Assembly (NCBI GenBank): GCA_020638065.1
Contig: JACKJG010000008.1
Coordinates: 62,001 to 126,000, forward strand
DNA length: 64,000 nt
Source of the DNA: Hyphomicrobiaceae bacterium
GTDB taxonomy: Bacteria; Pseudomonadota; Alphaproteobacteria; Rhizobiales; Devosiaceae
Direction of reading: 5' to 3'
Below, piece after piece: positions 16,565 through 24,143 of this stretch; positions within the stretch are counted from its first letter, which is position 1, and each line of letters starts with the position of its first letter. A model generated the notes under the pieces. It had not been told where the DNA came from. It was given only the letters and a program-made list of their open reading frames with translations, and did no database searches. Position numbers and translations under genes: made by a program.

Positions 16565-16747
16565 ATGGATGAAGACGACAAGAAAACGGCAATCGGCTAT
16601 GAGCTGGGCAGTCCGCTCGACAATCTGTCGGTGAACGAGTTGCGCGAAGTGCTCGCGGCGCTCCACGAAGAGGCGGCACGAGTTGAGGCGGAAATCGGCA
16701 AAAAGGGTCAGTCGCGCGCCGATGCGGACAGCTTTTTCAAACTGTAG
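16565..16747 (+). CDS. DUF1192 small protein (60 aa)
   Basis: A 60-residue acidic protein: MDEDDKKTAIGYELGSPLDN, then LSVNELREVLAALHEEAARVEAEI and a Ser/Ala/Asp tail ending FFKL. The core LSxxEL..RI..L..EI.R and the end SRxxADxFFK are the DUF1192 family signature, found next to cell-cycle and quinone oxidoreductase genes in alphaproteobacteria. ATG 16565 is chosen because the upstream TTG 16553 adds only four residues not seen in the family. Function unknown, probably a coiled-coil adaptor. Confidence 0.82.
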   Translation: MDEDDKKTAIGYELGSPLDNLSVNELREVLAALHEEAARVEAEIGKKGQSRADADSFFKL

Positions 16748-16812
16748 CCATTTCAGGGACTTCGTTTACCTTTATTGAGGGTCAAAGCGCAGGGTTAAGA
16801 AAACGACTCCTG

Positions 16813-16828
16813 TTAACCTTCAATTAAC
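16813..16828 (+). promoter_or_regulatory. CtrA-type box upstream of the sRNA candidate
   Basis: TTAA (16813-16816), CCTTCAA, TTAAC (16824-16828) is an exact match to the CtrA consensus TTAA-N7-TTAAC. More TTAA half sites (around 16838 and 16844) and one at 16796 flank it. Position fits an activating site over the -35 region of a promoter firing near 16849. It is 247 bp upstream of the RcdA-like gene. Confidence 0.6.
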
Positions 16829-16848
16829 CCGATCCGGTTAAGGTTAAA

Positions 16849-16949
16849 TAATCCAGTTGTCCTGGATTTCATCAGAGCGGTTTCTCCCTCTGTTTGACGC
16901 CTCCCTGTTAACTTCGAGAGCCGTAATCTTGCGGCTCTTTTTTCTTTTC
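16849..16949 (+). ncRNA. Candidate small RNA under CtrA control
   Basis: The interval between the DUF1192 gene and the DUF1465 gene (327 bp) holds no ORF but has the parts of an independent small RNA. There is a CtrA box with about 20 bp to the predicted start, a 5' hairpin ATCCAG-TTGTC-CTGGAT (16851-16867), an unpaired pyrimidine-rich stretch with CTCCCTC and GCCTCCCTG (possible anti-Shine-Dalgarno seed), and a perfect intrinsic terminator AGAGCCG (16917-16923)/CGGCTCT (16932-16938) followed by TTTTTTCTTTTC. The terminator is 170 bp past the DUF1192 stop and ahead of the next gene's start, so it does not obviously end an annotated gene. An alternative is that it is the delayed terminator of DUF1192. 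Transcript ends are estimates. Confidence 0.5.
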
Positions 16950-17074
16950 GGGATGCACTTTTACACGAATGCCGGCATTAACCGCCCGGTGCCAATTGTT
17001 GGCGGGAGATGGTGACGGCAGGGTCCGGTTGGGCTAGACTCGCGGCGATCAGGTTTTACGCAATTCGAGTCCAC

Positions 17075-17611
17075 ATGGCCGACGATTCCCCGAACAAGAA
17101 TCAGCCGATTTCCTTTACCCCCAAGCTTGTGGCGTCCGGCAACTTCCGCACGCTCTATTCCGAGGGCATGACGCTGATCGAAGATGTCGCAGCCTATCTC
17201 GATGGCGATGGCCGTGCCGAAAGCCGGCATCTGCCGCGTGAGGCGGCGCTGGTCTATGCGTCGGAATCCATGCGGTTGACCACGCGGCTGATGCAATTGG
17301 CATCGTGGCTCCTGCTGCAGCGGGCGGTCAATGAGGGCGAGATCACTGCCGAACATGCCCGCAACGAGAAGACCAAGGTCGCGTTTTCGGCCGAACCGGG
17401 CAAGCGCGGCGGTCCGGGCTGGGACGAACTTCCCGAACGGTTCCGCGACTATGTCGAAAAAGGCGATCGCATCTTTTCGCGCGTCAAGCAGATCGACAAG
17501 GCCGATCGGGGTGAAACTAGTGTTTCATCCGAGCGTTTGGCGGCCATGCCCGGTTCTATCGGGGCGCAATTGGCACGGCTCAAGGCGGCGTTCGGCCAAA
17601 GCGAGAGCTAA
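17075..17611 (+). CDS. DUF1465 protein, likely RcdA-like CtrA-degradation adaptor
   Basis: A 178-residue helical cytoplasmic protein: LVASGNFRTLYSEGMTLIED, AAYLDGDGRAESRHLPREAA, SESMRLTTRLMQLASWLLLQ and VNEGEITAEHARNE are typical of DUF1465. I believe Caulobacter RcdA, the adaptor that helps ClpXP destroy the cell-cycle regulator CtrA, belongs to this family, but I could not check it. The C terminus (SIGAQLARLKAAFGQ) is also conserved in rhizobial members. ATG 17075 is preferred over 17009 because upstream residues are not family-like. A CtrA-type box and sRNA candidate lie upstream; a bidirectional terminator follows. Confidence 0.7.
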   Translation: MADDSPNKNQPISFTPKLVASGNFRTLYSEGMTLIEDVAAYLDGDGRAESRHLPREAALVYASESMRLTTRLMQLASWLLLQRAVNEGEITAEHARNEKTKVAFSAEPGKRGGPGWDELPERFRDYVEKGDRIFSRVKQIDKADRGETSVSSERLAAMPGSIGAQLARLKAAFGQSES

Positions 17612-17614
17612 AAC

Positions 17615-17642
17615 AAAAGCCCGGCACATTGGCCGGGCTTTT
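17615..17642. terminator. Bidirectional terminator between DUF1465 gene and rpmE
   Basis: AAAAGCCCGGC (17615-17625) pairs perfectly with GCCGGGCTTTT (17632-17642) around a six-base loop, with T-rich ends on both strands. Confidence 0.92.
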
Positions 17643-17668
17643 CAATTCTGCAGTGAAATCGCCAGCTC

Positions 17669-17893
17669 TTACGAACCGAGAATACCGGCGAATTTTTCCT
17701 TGAAGCGGGAAACACGGCCGCCACGGTCGATCAGGTGACCCGAACCGCCGGTCCAGGCGGGGTGAGTCTTGGGATCGATGTCGAGCTTGAGAGTGTCGCC
17801 TTCTTTGCCGTAGGTCGAACGGGTTTCGTATTCGGTACCGTCGGTCATCACCACCTTGATGGTGTGATAATCGGGATGAAGATCGTTTTTCAT
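17669..17893 (-). CDS. rpmE: Ribosomal protein bL31
   Basis: A 74-residue large-subunit protein: [20 protein letters not shown], then the end [14 protein letters not shown]. The zinc-binding CXXC pairs of zinc-type bL31 are absent (it has YETRSTYG in place of the cysteine region), so this is the zinc-independent C-minus form usual in rhizobia. It is a single-gene unit ended by the bidirectional terminator. A stable hairpin lies in its 5' region (17956-17973). Confidence 0.93.
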   Translation of the reverse strand: MKNDLHPDYHTIKVVMTDGTEYETRSTYGKEGDTLKLDIDPKTHPAWTGGSGHLIDRGGRVSRFKEKFAGILGS

Positions 17894-17955
17894 CGTTTGT
17901 GTCTCGCGGATATGCGGCCCGGGTGGCCGCTGTTCTTCGTCGGGCCAAACAAAAG

Positions 17956-17973
17956 CGGACGCGAAAGCGTCCG
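17956..17973 (-). promoter_or_regulatory. Hairpin in the rpmE leader
   Basis: CGGACGC-GAAA-GCGTCCG is a perfect seven-pair stem. Read on the minus strand it is followed by CTTTTGTTTGG, so an rpmE transcript starting further upstream would meet a terminator-like structure about 60 bp before the start codon. It may be a leader element for autoregulation or simply a weak terminator against antisense transcripts. No other gene explains it. Confidence 0.4.
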
Positions 17974-18105
17974 TCGGGCCGGTCTTTATTCGTTGGCGGG
18001 TTCTATACGCAAAAGCGTGCCAAATGCAAGGGGTGCGCCACGACCGGTTGCGCTTGGCCGGTGCAGCGCCTATCTAGTCGCCATTGCCCACAAGAGCGTT
18101 TGACG

Positions 18106-19923
18106 ATGGCCGAAACAAGTAGTGCGGACTCCGCCCGATCCGGTTTGCGCGTTCTATCGGAAGCCGACAAGCCGGCAGAAGATCTTAGGCCGTTGCGGCA
18201 ATTGCTGCCATTCGTTCTGCGCTATCCGACGCGCCTGGCGTTGACGATGGTCTTCTTGCTGATTGCGGCGGTGGCGCAATTGTTTATTCCGGTCATGGCG
18301 CGCGGGCTGGTCGATCAGGGGTTTCTGGAACAGAATCTCGAACAGGTGGCCGGCTTTGGCTGGCTCATTCTGCTGGTGGCGGCTATATCGGCGCTGGCGG
18401 GCGGCGCGCGCTTCTATTTCATTTCAGTGATCGGCGAGCGGGTTCTGACCGATATCCGCACTGCCGTGTTCAATCACCTGCTGGAACTGGATTCGACGTT
18501 TTTCGATACGCACCGGACCGGTGAGCTGACCTCTCGCCTCAATGGCGATGTGGCCACGGTGCGCGGCGCCATCGGCTCGAGCGCGACGCTGGCCCTGCGC
18601 TCCGGGGTCATGTTCATCGGGTCGGTGATCCTGATGTTCCTGACCAGCTGGCAATTGGCGCTGGCCGTGGTCATCGGCATTCCGGCGTTGGTATTCCCCA
18701 TTCTCTATTTTGCGCGGCGCCTGAGAAAGATGTCGCGCAGGACGCAGGACGCCTTGGCGGACCTTTCGGCCATGGCGACCGAGGTTCTCAGTTCCACCAA
18801 GACGATCAAGGCGTTTACCCAGGAAGGCGCGCAGGCCGAGGTGTTCGACCGGCATGCGGAAGCCAGCTACGATGCCGAAGTGGTTCGGTTGCGCGCGCGG
18901 TCGATCCTGATCGCAATCGTCACCTTCGTTGGGACCGGCGCCATCGTTCTGCTCTTGTGGTGGGGCGCCAAGTCTGTGTTCGACGGCACGGTGACGGCGG
19001 GGCAACTGACCCAATTCCTGATCTATGCGCTGATGGCGTCGATGTCGCTGACCAACGTGTCCGAAATCATGGGCAGCCTGCAGACGGTCGCCGGCGCGAC
19101 CGAGCGGCTGATCGAAATCCTCAACACGCCATCGCGCATGAAGATTGCCGACAATCCGGTTGCCTTGCCGCAGCCGCCGCTGGCGACGGTCACGTTTGAA
19201 CATGTCGGTTTTTCCTATCTGACGCGCGGGAACGAGGTGGTTCTGCGCGACGTGTCCTTCTCGGTCGGCAAGGGCGAGACGGTCGCCATTGTCGGGCCGT
19301 CGGGGGCCGGCAAGTCGACGATCTTTGCTCTCTTGCAGCGCTTTTACGATCCGACCAAAGGCGTTGTCCGGGTTGACGGCGTCGACATACTCGATGCGCA
19401 TCCGCGTGACCTCAGGCAGCACTTTGCCTATGTGGAGCAGGAATCGACCATCTTTGCCGGAACGGTCGCGGACAATATCCGCTTCGGCAAGCCGGAAGCG
19501 TCAATGGATGAAATCATCGAAGCGGGCAAGGCGGCGCTGGTCGATGAATTCGTCTCTTCCCTGCCGCATGGCTACGACACGATTGTCGGCGAGCGCGGGG
19601 TGATGCTCTCGGGCGGTCAGAAGCAGCGGATCGCCATTGCGCGGGCGCTTCTCAAAGACGCCCCGATCCTTCTTTTGGACGAGGCGACGAGTGCGCTCGA
19701 TGCGCAATCCGAGCGGCTGGTACAGACCGCGCTTGAACGGCTGATGCAGGGGCGGACGACGCTGGTCATCGCCCATCGGCTCGCGACCATTCGCGATGCG
19801 GACCGCATTCTGGTGCTCGATGGCGGGGAGCTGATTGCCGAGGGCACCCACGCGGAACTGATGAAGCAGGGCGGCCGCTATGCGGAACTCGCCAAGCTGC
19901 AATTCGAGGTCGCGGCGGAGTAG
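18106..19923 (+). CDS. ABC exporter, fused permease-ATPase half-transporter
   Basis: A 605-residue half-transporter that dimerises to export lipids, peptides or drugs. Six helices span about residues 40-330 (with the MsbA-type RTAVFNHLLELDSTFFDTHR coupling region). The nucleotide-binding domain has Walker A GPSGAGKST, signature LSGGQKQR, Walker B ILLLDEATSALD and the switch His in LVIAHRL. The group resembles ABCB-type MsbA-like exporters of alphaproteobacteria. Start ATG 18106 (MAETSSADSARSGLRVL) is preferred; the open frame extends 69 codons further up without family similarity. Substrate is unknown. Neighbours give no hint. Confidence 0.92.
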   Translation: MAETSSADSARSGLRVLSEADKPAEDLRPLRQLLPFVLRYPTRLALTMVFLLIAAVAQLFIPVMARGLVDQGFLEQNLEQVAGFGWLILLVAAISALAGGARFYFISVIGERVLTDIRTAVFNHLLELDSTFFDTHRTGELTSRLNGDVATVRGAIGSSATLALRSGVMFIGSVILMFLTSWQLALAVVIGIPALVFPILYFARRLRKMSRRTQDALADLSAMATEVLSSTKTIKAFTQEGAQAEVFDRHAEASYDAEVVRLRARSILIAIVTFVGTGAIVLLLWWGAKSVFDGTVTAGQLTQFLIYALMASMSLTNVSEIMGSLQTVAGATERLIEILNTPSRMKIADNPVALPQPPLATVTFEHVGFSYLTRGNEVVLRDVSFSVGKGETVAIVGPSGAGKSTIFALLQRFYDPTKGVVRVDGVDILDAHPRDLRQHFAYVEQESTIFAGTVADNIRFGKPEASMDEIIEAGKAALVDEFVSSLPHGYDTIVGERGVMLSGGQKQRIAIARALLKDAPILLLDEATSALDAQSERLVQTALERLMQGRTTLVIAHRLATIRDADRILVLDGGELIAEGTHAELMKQGGRYAELAKLQFEVAAE

Positions 19924-20142
19924 GAACGCGACCGAACCCTATCTTTGCGTAGACCAATGCTGGCCCTCAGCCATAGGCTTCGGGCGTTCGCACCTAAAAT
20001 CGCGCCACTGGCGCAATTTTGCGCCCAAAAGCGCCGGTAGCTGCTGGCGGGGCACCCGATGCCTTCGGCACCTGCCCTCGCGTTCGGCATCTTTCACGCG
20101 TCCACCGGACGCGCAAATTCACGCTGCGCGTGAACCAACGCC

Positions 20143-21165
20143 TCACTCAGTAAGCTTGAACTCGATGCGGCGGTTCTTGCGGTAGGCTTCTTCGGTGTCG
20201 GCCGGGTCGATGGGCTGGAATTCGCCGAAACCGGCGGCAACGAGCCGGTTGGGCGAAACACCCTGATCGACCAGAAGCTTGGCGACCGCAATGGCGCGGG
20301 CGGCGGACAGTTCCCAGTTGGAGGGGAATTGCAGGGTCGAGATCGGGCGCTTGTCGGTATGGCCGTCGATGCGCAGCACCCAATTGATCTCGGGCGGAAT
20401 TTCCTGCTCGAGCTGCAGGATGGCCTCGCCGACCTTGGCGATCTCTTCCTTGCCGGCCTCGGAAATGGTGGCCTGGCCGGCATTGAACAGCACTTCGGAC
20501 TGGAAGACGAAGCGGTCGCCGACCACGCGCACATCGGCGCGGTCCTGCAGGATTTCGCGCAGGCGGCCGAAGAAATCGGAGCGGTAGCGGGAAAGGTCCT
20601 GCACGCGCTGGGCCAGCGCCAGATTGAGGCGGCGCCCGAGATCGGCAATGCGGGTGCGGCTTTCCGCGTCGCGGGTTTCGGAGGCTTCGAGCGCCTGTTC
20701 GAGGGCGGCGATCTGGGTTCTGAGCGCAGCCAGTTGCTGATTGAGCAGGGCGACCTGCGCCGTCGCCTCGTCGGAGAGCTGCTGCTGGTTGATCAGTTCG
20801 TCGTTGAGGGCGGCGATCTGCGCATCGCGGTCGCCCAAGCCCCCGCCAATGCCGGCCAGTTGCGCCTGAAGATTGTTGCGCTCGTCCTCGGTGGAATTAA
20901 GGGTCGCGGTCAGGGTGGCGATAGTCGCTTCGAGGTCTGAGGAATTGGCGCGTTCGAGCTGCAGCAGGTCGGTAAGCTCTGCGATCTGGTTGTTGAGGCG
21001 GGTGAGGGCGGTGTCCTTGCCCAGAATTTCCTGGCTGAGGAAAAACTGTGTGATCATGAACAGGGTCAACAGGAAGATGATGACCAGCAGCAGCGAGGAC
21101 ATCGCGTCCACATAGCTCGGCCAGAAACTGACGCCCTCGGATCTGCGGCCCCGGATTAGCGCCAT
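20143..21165 (-). CDS. MotB/ZorB-like OmpA-domain stator subunit
   Basis: A 340-residue inner-membrane protein: one helix at about residues 22-43 preceded by a conserved Asp20 in PSYVDAMSSLLLVIIF (position of the ion-binding Asp of MotB), a long coiled coil (about 52-200, rich in heptads LNNQIAEL, LNQQLAAL, IAALEQAL) and a C-terminal OmpA peptidoglycan-binding domain (about 230-340, DGHTDKRPI, SAARAIAVAKLL, YRKNRRIEF). It starts directly where the upstream gene for a MotA/TolQ-like partner stops, so the two make one proton-driven stator complex. No flagellar, Tol or helicase genes are adjacent. Function unknown; cell-wall-linked force transmission is inferred. Confidence 0.88.
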   Translation of the reverse strand: MALIRGRRSEGVSFWPSYVDAMSSLLLVIIFLLTLFMITQFFLSQEILGKDTALTRLNNQIAELTDLLQLERANSSDLEATIATLTATLNSTEDERNNLQAQLAGIGGGLGDRDAQIAALNDELINQQQLSDEATAQVALLNQQLAALRTQIAALEQALEASETRDAESRTRIADLGRRLNLALAQRVQDLSRYRSDFFGRLREILQDRADVRVVGDRFVFQSEVLFNAGQATISEAGKEEIAKVGEAILQLEQEIPPEINWVLRIDGHTDKRPISTLQFPSNWELSAARAIAVAKLLVDQGVSPNRLVAAGFGEFQPIDPADTEEAYRKNRRIEFKLTE

Positions 21166-22161
21166 CTAGTGCCGGTCCTGGTTTTCGCTTTCGCGCATCA
21201 TGGCCTCGATCAGGTCGCGCAGCTTCTTGTTGGTCTCGCCCTGTGAGACGATGTGGCGGCGCAAATCTTCCTGCTCGGAGCGGATATGTTTGACCAGCCC
21301 GTCAATGCCGCGGGCCAGTTCGGCCATGGCGCGGATGGCGTTTTGCGAGGAATCCGTGCGCTGCATGGAGCTGCCCAACCGCTCGAACGCGGCGGCCATT
21401 TCCTCATTGCCGATGCCAAGGCCGTGGGCCTGCATCTGGGTGACGGGGTGGTCGAACTCGGCCATCGAGCTCATCCAGTCTTCGAGTTCCATTGCGAACT
21501 GGTTCTGCGCCTGGCCGGTCTGCAGATCGAGAAAGCCGAGCACCAGCGAACCGGAAAGACCGAACAATGACGAGGCGAAGGCGGTGCCCATGCCGCCAAG
21601 CGGGCTCTGCAACCCATCCTTGAGGTTCGAGAACACCGTGGCCGTGTCGCCCGTGGTTACGTCGAGCTGCTGGATGACGCCGGCGACCGAGGTCACGGTC
21701 TGCAGCAGGCCATAAAAGGTGCCGAGCAGGCCGAGGAACACAAGAAGCGCGGTCATGTAGCGGGAAGTCTCGCGCGCCTCGTCGAGACGGAAGCCGACCG
21801 AATCGAGCAGCGAACGCAGCGCGGCGGGGGTGATCACCGCTTCGCCCATGCGGTTGCGCAAAATTGTGGCGATGGGGGCGAGGAGGGTCGGTTCACCGGC
21901 ATGCTGCAAATCGCCCGATTGCAGGGAATTGACCCAGCGCACTTCGGGGAACAGGCGCGTGACCTGGCGGAAACTTAAGAGAATGCCGACCACCAGCACG
22001 AAGATGATCAGCCCGTTGATGAACGGGTTCGACCAGAAGGCGGTGACCAGCTGCGGGGTGATGATGGCGCCGATCATGCCCACGAGAATCAAGAAGATGA
22101 TCATCTTGACCAGATAGATGGTGGGCGAGTTCAGCAGAAACGGGTCGTATCGGTCGCTCAT
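21166..22161 (-). CDS. MotA/TolQ/ExbB-like proton-channel subunit
   Basis: A 331-residue inner-membrane protein with four helices (about 15-37, 46-65, 135-158 and 191-213). The third and fourth carry the MotA/ExbB core: LLVFLGLLGTFYGLLQTV and GMGTAFASSLFGLSGSLVLG. A long C-terminal cytoplasmic helix region (MQRTDSSQNAIRAMAELARG) follows. It is first gene of a two-gene operon with the OmpA-domain protein; the stop and start are contiguous. It resembles ZorA of Zorya anti-phage systems in plan, but I see no ZorC, ZorD or ZorE nearby; similar stand-alone pairs occur in rhizobia. Confidence 0.88.
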   Translation of the reverse strand: MSDRYDPFLLNSPTIYLVKMIIFLILVGMIGAIITPQLVTAFWSNPFINGLIIFVLVVGILLSFRQVTRLFPEVRWVNSLQSGDLQHAGEPTLLAPIATILRNRMGEAVITPAALRSLLDSVGFRLDEARETSRYMTALLVFLGLLGTFYGLLQTVTSVAGVIQQLDVTTGDTATVFSNLKDGLQSPLGGMGTAFASSLFGLSGSLVLGFLDLQTGQAQNQFAMELEDWMSSMAEFDHPVTQMQAHGLGIGNEEMAAAFERLGSSMQRTDSSQNAIRAMAELARGIDGLVKHIRSEQEDLRRHIVSQGETNKKLRDLIEAMMRESENQDRH

Positions 22162-22265
22162 TCGGGTCGCAAAGGCTCAATCGGACTGATTCAACAGGGT
22201 TTATGCGACACTAATGAGGCGGTCGGGGTGTGGCAAGCGGAGATGGGGGGCATTGAGTCTCGTGG

Positions 22266-22288
22266 ATGCTCGGGTCAAACCCGAGCAT
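22266..22288. repeat. Palindromic repeat A (ATGCTCGGGT-CAA-ACCCGAGCAT)
   Basis: A perfect ten-base inverted repeat with three-base loop, of the intergenic type with CTCGGGTCAAACCCGAG common in rhizobial genomes. It lies in the 499-bp gene-free interval between the stator operon start and suhB. Confidence 0.75.
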
Positions 22289-22356
22289 GACGCGGGGTTG
22301 GACCGCGTTTGGTGATCAGCGTTTGGGCCCAAGCGGGCGGCAACCTCGATCGTCAC

Positions 22357-22375
22357 CCTCGGGCTCGACCCGAGG
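22357..22375. repeat. Palindromic repeat B (CCTCGGG-CTCGA-CCCGAGG)
   Basis: A second perfect hairpin of seven pairs in the same interval, sharing the CTCGGG core with repeat A; probably a related element in partly decayed form. Confidence 0.65.
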
Positions 22376-22419
22376 TTCCATTCTCAGGGGAGGTTGGCGC
22401 GGAGCGATGCGAAGACGCC

Positions 22420-22520
22420 GTCATTGCGAGGAGCAAGCGCGACGAAGCAATTCAGAATGTTCGCGGTAGTGATCTTTGCTGGATTGCCGCGCGGGCTCCT
22501 TGGAGCCCGCTCGCAATGAC
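22420..22520. repeat. Intergenic inverted-repeat element of about 100 bp
   Basis: Terminal inverted repeats GTCATTGCGAG (22420-22430) and CTCGCAATGAC (22510-22520) bound a sequence that folds back on itself. Elements with ends CGTCATTGCGAGGAGC...GCTCGCAATGACGG are widespread in alphaproteobacterial intergenic DNA. No ORF inside. Confidence 0.7.
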
Positions 22521-22588
22521 GGAGGAAACTGGCTTGCGCTGTTCCGGCCGCAGCGGAGCGGAGAGCCGGGGCCCCAATGGAAGAGGCA

Positions 22589-22603
22589 CCGGATCAAGTC
22601 CGG
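22589..22603. repeat. Palindromic repeat C (CCGGA-TCAAG-TCCGG)
   Basis: A hairpin with core CCGGATCAAGTCCGG followed by GGCGGTGCG. A diverged relative is at 57784-57812 (CCCCGGATCAGGTGCGG). It completes the mosaic of palindromes between 22190 and 22660; no gene is seen in that stretch. Confidence 0.6.
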
Positions 22604-22660
22604 GGCGGTGCGAAATGTGTGGTGCGTTCTGCGCGATGCGGCGCGTGAGGCCACAAAACC

Positions 22661-23455
22661 CTACTTCACCGCCTGCAGGGCTTTGAGGAGGAGGGGCTGG
22701 ACGCTGAGGTTGCCGGCGACGACCTGGCCGTTCCAGGTGCTGTCATATTTGCCGGCATAGTCGGTGACGATGCCGCCGGCTTCGCGGACGATCAGCAGGC
22801 CTGGGGCGACGTCCCAGGGCTTGAGGCCGTCTTCCCAATAAAGGTCGAAGCGGCCGGCGGCGAGCCAGGCAAAGTCGGTGGAGGCCGAGCCGGAGCGGCG
22901 GATGCCGGAGACGGCGGGGTTGATATGGGCGACCTGCTTGATCTGGAGCTGGTCACGGTCGGTGCCGGTCAGCTTGATGCCGGTGACGGCGACGCATTCG
23001 GCCAGGTGCTTGCGGGCGGTGACGCGCAGGCGCTTGCGGTCGTTGAGCCAGGCGCCGCCGCCCTTTTCGGCGGTGAAGGTCTCGTTCATGACCGGATTGT
23101 GGATCACGGAGGCGACGATTTCGCCATTGCGCTCAAGGGCGATGGCGCAGGCGAAGAGCGGAATGGAGTGGAGGAAATTGGTGGTACCGTCGAGCGGGTC
23201 GATGATCCAGCGGTGCTGGCCGTCGGTGCCTTTGATTTCGCCGCTTTCCTCCATCAGGAAGGAATAGGTGGGGCGGGCCTTCATCAGTTCGTCGCGCACG
23301 ATGTCTTCGGCGCGGCGGTCGGCATTGGAGACGAAATCGGCGGGGCCTTTGGTCGAGACCTGCAGGTTTTCGACCTCACCGAAATCGCGGGTCAGCGACT
23401 TGCCCGCCTTTTCGGCGGCCCGGAGCATGATGTTGAGGAGGGCTGAGCCGGGCAT
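22661..23455 (-). CDS. suhB: Inositol monophosphatase family (SuhB-like)
   Basis: A 264-residue magnesium-dependent phosphatase of the IMPase family, acting on inositol monophosphate and possibly as the rRNA-transcription factor SuhB. Motifs: metal-binding EESGE (about residue 68), IDPLDGTTNFLHSIPLFA and, near the C terminus, KPWDVAPGLLIVREAGG. It follows efp with a 33 bp gap on the same strand, so the two are probably co-transcribed. A patch of palindromic repeats follows the stop. Confidence 0.93.
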   Translation of the reverse strand: MPGSALLNIMLRAAEKAGKSLTRDFGEVENLQVSTKGPADFVSNADRRAEDIVRDELMKARPTYSFLMEESGEIKGTDGQHRWIIDPLDGTTNFLHSIPLFACAIALERNGEIVASVIHNPVMNETFTAEKGGGAWLNDRKRLRVTARKHLAECVAVTGIKLTGTDRDQLQIKQVAHINPAVSGIRRSGSASTDFAWLAAGRFDLYWEDGLKPWDVAPGLLIVREAGGIVTDYAGKYDSTWNGQVVAGNLSVQPLLLKALQAVK

Positions 23456-23488
23456 GAATGTTCTTTCGAAAGGGGCGGGATTGCGTGC

Positions 23489-24052
23489 TTAGTCGGCGCG
23501 GCGGACGTAGGAGGTGTCTTCGGTCGCCACGACGATCTTTTCCCCGACGCTGACAAAGGGCGGTACCATGGTCTTGAGGCCGTTTTCGAGGGTCGCCGGT
23601 TTGAACGAATTGGCCGCGGTCTGGCCTTTGACGACCGGCTCGGTTTCGGTGACCTCGAGAATGACGTGCTGGGGCAGGTCGACGCCGAGGGGTGCGCCCT
23701 CGTACATCTCGACGGTGACCATCATGCCGTCCTGGAGGAACGCCGCGCGCTCACCGACGAAATCGGTCTGGAGTTCGAGCTGATCGTAGGTGTCGGTGTC
23801 CATAAAGACGAGCATGTCGTCCTGGGAATAAAGGTACTGGAAGTCCTTCTGCTCGAGTGTAACGCGCTCGACGGTTTCGGCGGAGCGGAAGCGTTCGTTG
23901 AGCTTGGTGTTGCCGACGATGGATTTGAGTTCCACCTGGGCGAAGGCGCCGCCTTTTCCGGGCATGACATGCTGGGTCTTGACCGCGACCCAGAGCCTGT
24001 CCTGATGCATGATGACGTTGCCGACGCGGATTTCGTTGCCGTTGATTTTCAT
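23489..24052 (-). CDS. efp: Translation elongation factor P
   Basis: A 187-residue EF-P that relieves ribosome stalling at polyproline stretches. It has the three beta-barrel domains; the tip loop is [16 protein letters not shown] with the conserved Lys (normally beta-lysylated) in PGKGG. The EpmA/EpmB partners are not in the window. Order efp-suhB with a preceding SEL1-repeat gene resembles other rhizobia. TolA in this window has long Pro-rich runs that would need EF-P. Confidence 0.96.
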   Translation of the reverse strand: MKINGNEIRVGNVIMHQDRLWVAVKTQHVMPGKGGAFAQVELKSIVGNTKLNERFRSAETVERVTLEQKDFQYLYSQDDMLVFMDTDTYDQLELQTDFVGERAAFLQDGMMVTVEMYEGAPLGVDLPQHVILEVTETEPVVKGQTAANSFKPATLENGLKTMVPPFVSVGEKIVVATEDTSYVRRAD

Positions 24053-24143
24053 GTGTGTCGTCTCGTTGGGCGCGGGTTCTGGCCGCGCGGAAATGCTGGG
24101 CGCGCTAATGCCTCAGTTTGGGAAGCAAGGCAAGGGGCGGCAA

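Noticed and set aside
19924..20142. Possible small gene or RNA between the ABC exporter and the OmpA-like gene
   Set aside because: Only short GC-rich inverted repeats (for example TTCACGC-TGC-GCGTGAA at about 20119-20135) and no open frame with a ribosome site; probably just a convergent-gene terminator zone.
20143..22161. Zorya anti-phage system
   Set aside because: Only the ZorA/ZorB-like motor pair is present; no ZorC, ZorD or ZorE gene lies nearby, and the neighbours are housekeeping genes.
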